41,841 nt of DNA from VGWF01 sp964423465. GTDB lineage: Bacteria; Verrucomicrobiota; Kiritimatiellia; PWTM01. The stretch is taken from contig CAYRFK010000017.1 of NCBI GenBank assembly GCA_964423465.1, positions 1 to 41,841 on the forward strand, given 5' to 3'. Positions 41,001-41,841 of the stretch are shown piece after piece (position 1 is the stretch's first letter; every line of letters starts with the position of its first letter). A model generated the notes under the pieces. It saw nothing but the letters and a program-made list of their open reading frames with translations. It ran no database searches and was not told the origin of the DNA. The translations under genes were made by a program, and so were the position numbers.

Positions 41001-41841
41001 ACGGTCCTCACGGGCGACGGCGACGACACCGTCCGCGTCGGCAGCCAGGCCGGCATCGCCAACACGCGCGGCACGGTCGACGCGATCCGCGCGACGCTGA
41101 CACTCAACGCGGGCGGGAACGTCTCGGGCGACAGCCTGATCGTCGACGACTCCGGAGATACGAACAACAACACGGGCACGCTGACCGGCGTATCCCTGAC
41201 GGGCCTCGACATGATCGGGGGCATCGCCTACTCGGCCTTCGAGTCCCTCGCCCTCGACCTCGGCAAGGGGGCCGACGGCCTCAACGTCACGACGGCCCTC
41301 GGCGCCCTCACGACGGTGATCCGCGGCCGGGAGGGAGACGACGGGATCGACGTGAACGTGCCGCATCGGCCCGGCGCGACGCTGACCGTCCGCGGCGATG
41401 AGGGCAACGATGTCCTGCTGGCCGACCTGTCGCTGCACGGGCTGACGATCGAGGGGAACGACGGCACCGACATCATTTATGGCAGCCAGGCGGCGGACGT
41501 CCTCCACGGAAACGCCGGAAACGACGCCCTCTACGGCCAGGGCGGCGACGACACGCTCCACGGCGACGACGGCAACGACACGATCCGCGGCCAGACCGGA
41601 TCCGACACCATTTTCGGCGGAGCCGGAGCCGACACCCTGTACGCCTACGACTCCAGCTACGCCACGAATCTGGAAACGGTGGCCAACACCATCTACGGCG
41701 GCGACGACAACGACATCATCTACGGCAACAACGGCCCCGACGTCATCCATACGGGCGACGGGACCGTCAACACGGTCTACGCGCTGGGCGGGGACGATGT
41801 CGTGTACGGCGGGACCGGCGCCGACACGGTATACGGCGGGA
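20016..41841 (+). CDS. Giant LEPR-XLL repeat protein with RTX repeats (3' end beyond window)
   Basis: One frame stays open from ATG 20016 to the window end: at least 7275 codons, with no stop. AAGGAG at 19997-20002 precedes the start. Order of parts: LEPR-XLL motif (residues 14-20), acidic Ala-rich linker, a beta module near 325-385, an Asp-box beta-propeller (about 589-1686), four 171-residue repeats (about 2546-3225), a long beta-repeat region up to about 5310, RTX-type glycine-aspartate repeats (about 5410-5770), further beta and short repeats, and a second dense RTX block still running at the end. There is no classical signal peptide. Such proteins are usually surface-bound or secreted and fold in calcium. 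The adjacent TolC/HlyD/M50/SecA genes are the likely exporter. Adhesion, matrix building or predation are possible roles; none is shown. Confidence 0.95.
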   Translation, partial: MSRGRQSVFELEFLEPRLLLSGEGLLDAAAVSAPDAGSAAAFDNATAGDASAFDASTSGTYDPAAQTGSLFDGVVVDTAPAQPVESSEDPSGAEPAEAVEMPAVGLDPLPQADQSESTSTDPAAPDPDVDSVADQLVETQVAARPPPQVSYGSSVDSSTSADDPPAGQDAAYGRFLASYLKSPSDPSFDARFDFDIDLDVDVSDLFQFRLLLGQSDLFLLSYEDAGLLRLSPGTGGGALDLILGAGPGVGGVTLGLADASAPGGVASSWMLPANGRLLIEGSALADWIAVDLSVPFSLSGGIGIADAARGDGDTLEAYGQAACTWRVTGVNAGAVGGVDFAGVESLLGGAANRDTIIVADAGDLDGVADGGPGGYDSLVLEGSVRRTVSYVATGPDSGSVNLDGRTIAYAGMEPIVDSGTADRLVFTATWDSGNPAEWKDHEIRLGSAGAGLLRISSDNGLFEYHQFPRPVFSLEIRAGDGNDTLILESAMLAPPVAIVLDGGAGSDTIEVARDADFLLTDVLLTVSGETPYALTGFEHAHLTGGGNTTSANTAGFSGVVIYTNGIPNWIEEGPGAIEDGQVQGLADGAVAGAVQALAVHPFDGDIIFAGTVNGGVWRTLDGGATWKPLTDQFPSLSIGDIAISPLDADGNALNAGTPLAKLVLMAGTGQFSNRSLGGYSIGLLVSRDGGGTWSLNGADSLAALPITAVVPSSLKHTDGSPIVLVSALDKTVLVREASGFVTYNRNHSLNYDVRKPGGLFRSTDGGLTFSSLSGAPGSGLPAGAVSDVVADPGDPLVLYAGVVGAGVYISEDGGLTWTAVNTSLTDAATALRIELSVSEAVDPTSEQRPAYAGLIHDSTTLTAPAVSGGKTLHVSHVSLFQIEDKIYLANTDVSAPGAFNEGEWEEAVIVAIDRAAGTLTLSKVLALNHDAGFRVWLNEARASGVFRLPNVIGAWAKMDFAGDADGGLNPGGQAVKNFVLLADRTNPSVVYAAGDRQARLENASWPNVSGGMNWTGRVFRGDASQPAGSQWTPVVANGAAGTSPHADSRDLVFDPEGRILVADDGGVYRLNNPGSAVGLTGNPNLTFADANPDTVTRAAGSWVADGFTIGQVVKITNSRTNDGVYTIAAVTPLVLTLAADGALKNEGPVQGIRIALRYWEGLNNGLRVIEVNSVAYDGLNRIIFTGNQDTGTGEQRGADMRGTPVLTFSDANPDTITRDSGDWVADGFEAGQRLTLRFTQKNDGSFTIASVTPQTLTLAADAALRNETANGPNLWVTVLNNASVVDANLDGIPDDADGRFRWQTVMQGDGNTQLAVYVDISKDERDNDGDGKVDSADPDEVGQHVRRYYMGNTFEFFVVREFNADGMLIAMDRVGLRSVDGAKLRSGLLPLDRDTGYMPIPYAVNAYAPNAFLIGLYGLYFSKDGMNTVTVVGDANGEYVLGALAFGGLNRMEGDPALTFSEENAPTCTITRDAGSWIEEGFYPGLQISVTGTQLNDTTTTLVAVTDLELTISTEGDDFLNQEGPIRGVSVTAINRAAYYATRFNTVNVSGGPLFGSKHVIPGAVQITDIAMDPDNWRTVYALDIRNVYRSTDAGATWEVVSNRLDSAGLHSLKVIKTAAGDKALLVGTNLGLFRSINPGVDADWTEWGGNLPNAPVMEIVDYRAEGARDVLVVGTLGRGAWSLDGDADSLLDKPAVIRIQGTAAGDIVGISRNPGNASLVDIHVNSIEPVYTLPLSSLHQIRFDGRGGDDWLNIDSTHGAISLPGGVDFAGGAGGADRLTLDGAKVGTYQQTNLGLVTVIEITDLASGAAQKVVIEDVETIADRLPRPTDVEKTAGGLTGLLGLFDHLADPGAAGTEMAVLGSSLPRALTGVTVSTALPAADRTPDSPVRIGASDEDVQGFRRIVESGPGAFSLGDIGGAAIPTFAALRDALDGLDATPGNVTYLEAAGVTTFTMEVRKILGGTADFDVGFDLFGGSVDLNGAFQIGAEVVLSLTFGVDAQGFFIDTTRSGSELLVHNLTMSGRATAAGSLGFLDVVVALEELSVDSDVRFAVNLREPGGDGLLRMADLGLSLPSLADISLTGDALQNDVVLRLSAKAMPVVPGLPSGIDLAGAQVTLTWADIANPLGVTVTASAGLGQHLIDFLKVDADAVLAQLGQVRSVVKGLDLDLPFVEDGIDELAGFLDWFDTHFVDPLQGGPVELGGMGLSPGAANFGTLQGLANRLAISLGIDPETIALNYDSVTRELTFDLAALEALDADSALAYGFELLENAADFDFASLGEIAGTLGFDGRFGIDVGGILAGDDPRDWFFLRDTTVTTTLDIEAPDLDAAVDLGFLSAAVINGSAGIHPVVTVNLTDPGTNAADGRIDLRELLAGLTSPGSLFDTNFTGTAEADFPVRAAVGDLGSTALIHVAVPDITAPGDFVITASGLLRFPDLNIADLLIVRTPTLAFGTPWSLLTVTTTQATLNLAPVVTGSVTDGPDADAIALQGVYNLETDGFTFAADRCEATVLGFVTVTGSAALVYDPAGRVVTLSDRSTVNVDVLTLGFGAASSFVGLNGPAASPGALGLSVAGVDCGIALLTPHGAAANDSRSWTALQAVGGATSLVGVPGVTMTAAALEIGANHGGGTRAGAANTTVVDFQASPLVVPVGPAASVTIAHDADLGELLAAEGRAVLDVYDFFHATGLFAIEKFETTVTVRNEAADTTERVAVEALTIGAANAQAFLGVNGPATNPGAMGFALADTDFALALIAPAAPANGAPLTDLRNWTALRADVGSASVVGLDGIEISVVDFHVAVNDGGGTSGGQPNPTIVDFSAAPWTVNLGGGNSVVLDYEEELFRADGTLTVGLYDFVHLTGDFAVTKSGGQVDLWNWDTNAAAGTIDAEILTIGASGATGFVGVNGPAGQPGAAGLSLTGVEFALAMVTPRAPLNRADQTDVRDWTALRATAGSVALVGIDGITVASTDLLVLINECGGRNAGAANQTVLDLRTGSLVVATGPATDLTLDFDGRDGKQLLAEGELTIDLYGFLTAQGNVAVQRRAETVRLDDGTSLLAEILTFGASAMNLFAGVGGPGAMGLGMTVSAFALALVKPQQRADGSNRGDVRSWTALEADVVDAELVGIPGVTIDITTLTVQVNKGGGRDAGGVNGTVLNLAADPISVDVGGGTTVVLDFADETLRVEGKLKMDVAGVELDGTFAFEQLVSPLAGGQDAFAVAGIDVHCKLIGDELQDGQGGFIFYEDGLAGNLRGTITLVAGPVAVGGEPIFRINTTGRVIHETLIVGGREVQIDFGPGEEDLVGFSVINASLTIGDYVTLTGDYTLNWVGQTRHIGAIHVDLFLGAGPYLRADSSLNPDAIGVLVRDASLGVVMFPDDTFALVATGSAGLVGLPGLEIGGVLTARVNTSGRAVNETVVVPESGAILVRFDSGAWVEVFTGALTFSVGDVFELAGTVEFARKPTGDLQIDIPDAQIAIRVPGPGGGFDEAFTIGGAAAFAITQAGGFRLDGITVNSFSIFGIGADLSALVPALRAPGADMKSVFEGGVFDRDDLNDRGTFDVIFNDVNRVGINADSILDASPEFNLRVRNHAGTDLSAGVTVNGAPVRIADNVFRYSFSGAFAADGVVEIDFLPGTWSDASGTNNGGGIEQFTIATPDIHGNLPAPATTAALKNVSDGGEVGLQSLNARGYLDVTFASPSGAPIDPASINGDEIRLSGMGLGNLVAKGILNPDGSIVGTPAPIRLYGSTYRYVLFNPRAPPGSTTELPAFSEGTIAVEFQADSWADTEGNTNAWQREVFTAKGNSSDDATAANNLTLGPVVLEDPSVGLADVGFDAGTLVLTISIGANAARLDFGNSGQQSSSGVTAQMTAVLGTFDVTVDALALLAGDGLDAFDVPGRFSFSAGGMEFTVPDVLTTNATGVAVSYDPTYNPADHGGAAQTLVVVQSASVAFLPFNVTGRIDPVGAIPGLTVRTNGFTLGRGELTWAQPVSIGETLRFDDLRIGITDFGVTFGAASPVQFNGSIYIASGGAALFPNGSVSATITDRTTAEPGDQAGSPDTEALRAGLTFTNGRVDGFVFAVDTLELVLGSYITFTARDVMLDTGAGPDQELIAFASLAAAVRIGGTTIGGEGRNFAFTGDGSFVTKPGFGVFLNLDDTDGAGLGWPEWLPIEITELGIEWPDINANPGEFVLTLSASVTGIPGTSGLEFDGAIEGVKIAPYLLAQGRFPILDISSFGISVRGSLFGGQIDAALIGGILKLDGHGNRIAASDTATAVQDRVLFAGIEGGFSIAGLSGLTVRIALSELGPLGVFVNVSTPGGILIVPQAGLVMNDFSAGVDFFTTLPEIDDPFDLRGPAFDFAGGMTAATWLNTVQDQVIVQYNAVKAGRGGSDFFAAFTAPMTITGGAKIYSLLLSETVFNGDVVVKISTDGKLMIGGRLNFADDSVSMSAKLYVDLSDIASGNATVLFLADIPDDGPVLTLFGAFNMGFLDAAGNRIDPDVENPQQADSFFISLEGGILLQDGGLLGIDEPLISATGGVTLTVDTNDAIFRLEFFGRVALYKIGPVSSAAGVFALDMSDLLGDGPQFWGVMTLETNFGFLQPLGIYIYGYSSLQINTSAYAKTETIDLGGNFGLRTYNLAAYSFQVEIVGQVEIRMPGDSEDDPALASLEGGFFLRLAAERFDIFAMAELSFGSGESAVTFASGRGLIVIVTGLNGRTPGVAGLIEIGASADIGLPDIGGLFSASGSVTVMFNTTMQRQVFEMPESFLPLLDPGDPTEVIVYESAPEDDGSFNPALEEAVYFKATIEARLELFTVIQLTGFLGITAAAGESGASTIVTGAVSTSIEYIGALSGTLYLAVFVGAETGVVGRVQLRLIAGGAIPGVSLAGEFLIELNTFGASRTIRTFAIDPATGLLRKDGNGDLILQDQAIQSGLLLRLIGELNIADALVIEGRFQLTIRPTHIEILADASVVLDPFGSLDVNGYLYIDARGLVARIAINLDAGFGGSVGLKISASARLELNTTGVSRQVPDTAVFIDPGFLLRIEGSVELLGLARGSGFVELVIRPDMIELEMGLDFSLGGLSFGAYGAAGVYSDGIALVLDVSVTADILSGVIRIGASGTLSINTSDSARLDIGANSFRLDLNGEVKILEVFSFDAGFTIAVGGNQMVTVGSGETQTTQFLGDGQWIFAFGVSMDFLGIVTMEANGWINHHGHFDIALNGELRLGAGGFGLFGEVGVRVWLDDTSFGISCHGAVRVKVMGITLAGVELDFLFSADWRNGGRVPIKTSVSVTLEFLFWDVTVSRTFTLGYLEFPKPIHLAGDLANETLWSGGALYLNVGDSRDGNRGVAENETDESVRVEHVSGTASSETVKVIMMGRQQVFEGVTRIVANAGTGNDQIIIAEGVLVPVELSGGEGDDALIHLGSGAAILNGNGGEDYIESTTSSAVTINGGDEAVRKTNTAGEQVPTGDYIVVTNSTSATINGGVGDDQIFGTTYADTINGGAGDDIIEGGGGADVIRGGDGQDLVTLTASCAGSSVDSGAGDDFVVMTSTAGADAVTFEKNTADRIVVTWGGTFTIWATEEIRLNLGAGADSVTVRDLAGTRLQTLTVDLGQTVTGSGDSAVGSPDRAADTVIAEGSDVRDDRFVISETGLSDNGATMRHVSVMRPSSDTSPAVLILNPVRSEGDRLIVRGLGGNDTLDASALVDTNPAAAPAYPDLIAVTLEGGAGNDILTGSAYADVLDGGLGNDTMTGGAARDTFVDAGGNDTLIETNDADMSLFNDLLVVGHITGSRSGPASEQSLIDQVVNDANPHFLMENPGDVYQVGAIVENLNGIFENAVLRGGVHNNMLVVGDRDGSIRVGSQTVRVAPWSGSVTLDNLGNTFDSNVEYYLINLTTVNGAQVNIVDSGGTSGYDVLAVGGSDGADNFALNGTGGASGTGFITAGDRDDPLQVRVRYRFTERVFLNTYGGDDIVLSDDTVVFTVINLGSGDDEVVIGTVPLVPDTGNRTLEFPEGVPVADMDSLTNGCSAVLLVMGEDQNDRFEVNHNRARLYLHGGNGDDRFLLKTFLVLRENPGDADEVTNLATVLGGAGSNRYEYLENAPVYINGGNGIDTIVIVGTPIGDVFVVTDTYIAGAGRIVGFTNVEAIEIDGAGGPDQIYILATAEGLETTVVGGSGDDVIHVGGEHPPLIFDPPSYTYQPPPFTVDLPPVLEYRDGTLNLGRTIFEIGLSHFPGGVPTAGNVAPFIEGHAQHVFESWAMAVPGLIPGAVAYDIASVQIIHGSWFDIFSDSYVRVVVDDYSIAYRYGVWVPRSETVTPAAVTVDPPPFALKYDVPPGGSAFDISRVRGSLVIRGGEQFEEGGDRVVIHNQDGSTAAGVLRMREQTRMTQVGEITNSAGTILARLYGPERDEDGQVIVDVFTSLEGMGLPTGTKRNTSPFHGIAIEDIETIDVRMADGNLGFTVEANPAGTTLQLVTGSGNDTVTVKATDGDVIVLAGGGNDTLNVGSPASLGGIAGRVFFDGDTHITESSYTVAGNSAEFAGILTRSPIVYANSDPSSGTVYTYNPGVGDIIRYKLADTEPIVFAQGGTIRVRVAVMDDGTPVEDYVQDLDGSGNRLWYDVNGNPTTVNTGNPVLLLVTRTVPMEYLRTEDIRATTTGTDSINVICGPNDSGMGTLDVYTRPVEQFDGAGRPILHDGSASPDAMLWFGGEQKRDLLTGALLFYSTSAQTDPHTGATYRAGDPVFDPFTGQQVFDAFGAPVLHVTGDRLVHRTGAPVLHIRGDMDVYLGGETVYDENGVVVPGILHSPGQVKIHDRRDPVLDAGGHPVLHQTGDLRYYFGDEPVQAGQPVLDHYGDPVLDVNGDVVLYTAATIVNSRGERILHGRGDPVYALSQGAWVQSVYLAGTPKLYLGNEPVTYFGGETAYYTAADPVLAAQSLHRLTGLGMGGQVDYAGLNNLVIELTAGADDFTIAATHAGTTVLRTLGGADLVKVRGISGATTVLTGDGDDTVRVGSQAGIANTRGTVDAIRATLTLNAGGNVSGDSLIVDDSGDTNNNTGTLTGVSLTGLDMIGGIAYSAFESLALDLGKGADGLNVTTALGALTTVIRGREGDDGIDVNVPHRPGATLTVRGDEGNDVLLADLSLHGLTIEGNDGTDIIYGSQAADVLHGNAGNDALYGQGGDDTLHGDDGNDTIRGQTGSDTIFGGAGADTLYAYDSSYATNLETVANTIYGGDDNDIIYGNNGPDVIHTGDGTVNTVYALGGDDVVYGGTGADTVYGG
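20976..21190 (+). other. VTGxNxGxVxG beta module near the N-terminus
   Basis: The segment WRVTGVNAGAVGGVDFAGVE, then LLGGAANRDTIIVADAGDL and GGPGGYDSLVLEGSV, resembles a module that recurs in large repeat proteins, where a glycine-rich loop and an RTX-like D-x-L/I turn close a beta-helix. A further GDGNDTLILESA turn lies near 21451. It probably begins the calcium-responsive part of the protein. Confidence 0.5.
23268..23465 (+). repeat. Propeller-inserted 65-residue module, copy 1
   Basis: The copy begins LTFADANPDTVTR, continues GSWVADGFTIGQ and ends TLAADGALKNEGP. It shares this scheme with copies at 23631 and 24387. It appears inserted between propeller strands. Confidence 0.75.
23631..23820 (+). 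repeat. Propeller-inserted 65-residue module, copy 2
   Basis: The copy begins LTFSDANPDTITR, continues GDWVADGFEAGQ and ends TLAADAALRNE. It is the closest match to copy 1, about 360 bases upstream. Confidence 0.75.
23991..24026 (+). other. EF-hand/dockerin-like calcium loop
   Basis: DNDGDGKVDSAD has the D-x-D-x-D/G-x-x-x-D spacing of an EF-hand or dockerin-type calcium loop. It is preceded by DANLDGIPDDADGRF near 23871, which has a similar acidic pattern. Calcium binding within the propeller region is likely. Confidence 0.6.
24387..24600 (+). repeat. Propeller-inserted 65-residue module, copy 3
   Basis: The copy begins LTFSEENAPTCTITR, continues GSWIEEGFYPGLQ and ends FLNQEGPIRGVSV. It is more diverged than copies 1 and 2 but keeps the order LTF, ITR, W-x-x-x-G-F, N-x-x-G-P. 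Confidence 0.7.
27651..29690 (+). repeat. Four tandem ~171-residue repeats in the giant protein
   Basis: Units begin at LTLGFGAASSFVGLNGP (27651), LTIGAANAQAFLGVNGP (28164), LTIGASGATGFVGVNGP (28683) and LTFGASAMNLFAGVGGP (29193), at spacings of 171, 173 and 170 codons. Each unit continues with ALGLSVAGVD-like, SWTALQA-like, LVGVPGV-like and a GGG(R/T)xAGxxN segment, then a beta-rich spacer. The copies have diverged strongly, so the duplications are old. The fold is unknown, but the pattern is beta-rich. They are not RTX repeats. Confidence 0.85.
29826..35950 (+). repeat. Degenerate beta-repeat region marked by hydrophobic-N-T-(T/S)
   Basis: The motif (I/V/L/F)-N-T-(T/S/F) recurs at codons 29829, 30228, 33852, 34263, 34689, 35067 and 35379, often followed by a short hinge such as GRVIHET, GRAVNET or GVSRQVPD. 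Neighbouring copies are about 100-140 codons apart. Between them are alternating hydrophobic strands with repeated GL-x-IGG or LEGGFF turns. The region may be one long beta-solenoid or a string of beta-sandwiches. I do not recognise a named family. Confidence 0.6.
36243..36593 (+). repeat. RTX-type calcium repeats, cluster 1
   Basis: Nonapeptide-like turns GGEGDDALI, GGVGDDQIF, GGAGDDIIE, GGGGADVIR and GGDGQDLVT follow the GGxGxDxUx rule of RTX toxins and adhesins. In known RTX proteins these bind calcium outside the cell and drive folding after secretion. Confidence 0.88.
37182..37314 (+). repeat. RTX-type calcium repeats, cluster 2
   Basis: GGAGNDILT, SAYADVLDG, GGLGNDTMT and AGGNDTL make a short RTX run separated from cluster 1 by about 200 residues of beta-rich sequence. 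Confidence 0.85.
40057..40803 (+). repeat. Short G-x-P-V-L-H-x-x-G-D repeats
   Basis: Motifs GAPVLHVTGDRLV, GAPVLHIRGDMDVYLGGE, GHPVLHQTGDLRYYFGDE, GDPVLDVNGDVVLY and GERILHGRGDPVY recur every 20-40 residues, with LYLGNEPVTYFGGE as a related tail. The recurring core is G-x-P-V-L-(H/D)-x-x-G-D, often followed by Y-(L/F)-G-G-E. They recall short-strand beta-repeats of YD/RHS type but lack the YD signature. Function unknown. Confidence 0.7.
41325..41841 (+). repeat. RTX-type calcium repeats, cluster 3 (continues past window)
   Basis: The most regular RTX run: GREGDDGID, GDEGNDVLL, GNAGNDALY, GQGGDDTLH, GDDGNDTIR, GQTGSDTIF, GGAGADTLY, GGDDNDIIY, GGDDVVYGG and GGTGADTVY. It is still going at the last base, so the C-terminus and any type I secretion signal lie outside the window. 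Confidence 0.92.

Noticed and set aside
38283..41750. A 1155-codon minus-strand frame
   Set aside because: It is the antisense of RTX and short-repeat coding sequence, with the same composition bias and no recognisable domain.
27651..41841. DNA repeats as CRISPR or minisatellite
   Set aside because: The repeats are in-frame protein repeats with diverged codons and variable spacing, without identical short direct repeats and unique spacers.

Overview
The window is visibly GC-rich bacterial DNA and contains a 10-base N run, so it comes from a scaffolded draft or metagenome assembly. Several features point to the Planctomycetes-Verrucomicrobia-Lentisphaerae (PVC) group: a giant protein with an N-terminal LEPR-XLL motif, a secreted right-handed beta-helix protein beside a DUF4432 aldose-epimerase-like protein, and AT-rich filler repeats between genes. 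Kiritimatiellota or a related verrucomicrobial lineage would fit, but no rRNA is present, so the placement is inference. No tRNA, rRNA, CRISPR array or transposase was seen.

Left part, minus strand (1-5664): a four-gene cluster reads lipoprotein, divergent LpxC-like deacetylase, secreted beta-helix protein, DUF4432 protein. It is bracketed by two copies of an 84-bp paired-hairpin (REP-like) repeat. A ParB-like gene follows, flanked on both sides by AT-rich filler repeats.

Middle, minus strand (5765-11036): an amino-acid operon reads hom, lysC, cimA, then purQ. Upstream of hom there is a sigma70-like promoter, an 18-codon leader peptide rich in Thr and Ile (MRLKRTIMGTITTRRGSA), a possible antiterminator, and a perfect hairpin followed by T6. 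This is a textbook layout for threonine/isoleucine attenuation, and it controls genes that feed threonine (hom, lysC) and isoleucine (cimA, by the citramalate route). The N run in cimA looks like a false gap between overlapping contig ends; collapsing it restores an intact 531-residue CimA.

Right part, plus strand (11083-41841): a compact gene set encodes a TolC-type outer membrane protein, an HlyD-type adaptor, a GAF domain fused to a membrane HlyD adaptor, a PqqD-like/M50 metalloprotease/HlyD fusion, and a shortened SecA paralog interrupted by one in-frame TAG. Next to it, after a candidate promoter, lies a giant open frame that starts at 20016 and is still open at the window end (at least 7275 residues). 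It has an N-terminal LEPR-XLL motif, an Asp-box beta-propeller, several repeat families and RTX-type calcium repeats. The set lacks an ABC ATPase, the usual motor of type I secretion. My main hypothesis is that the SecA paralog, the M50 fusion and the adaptors form a dedicated export route for the giant surface protein.
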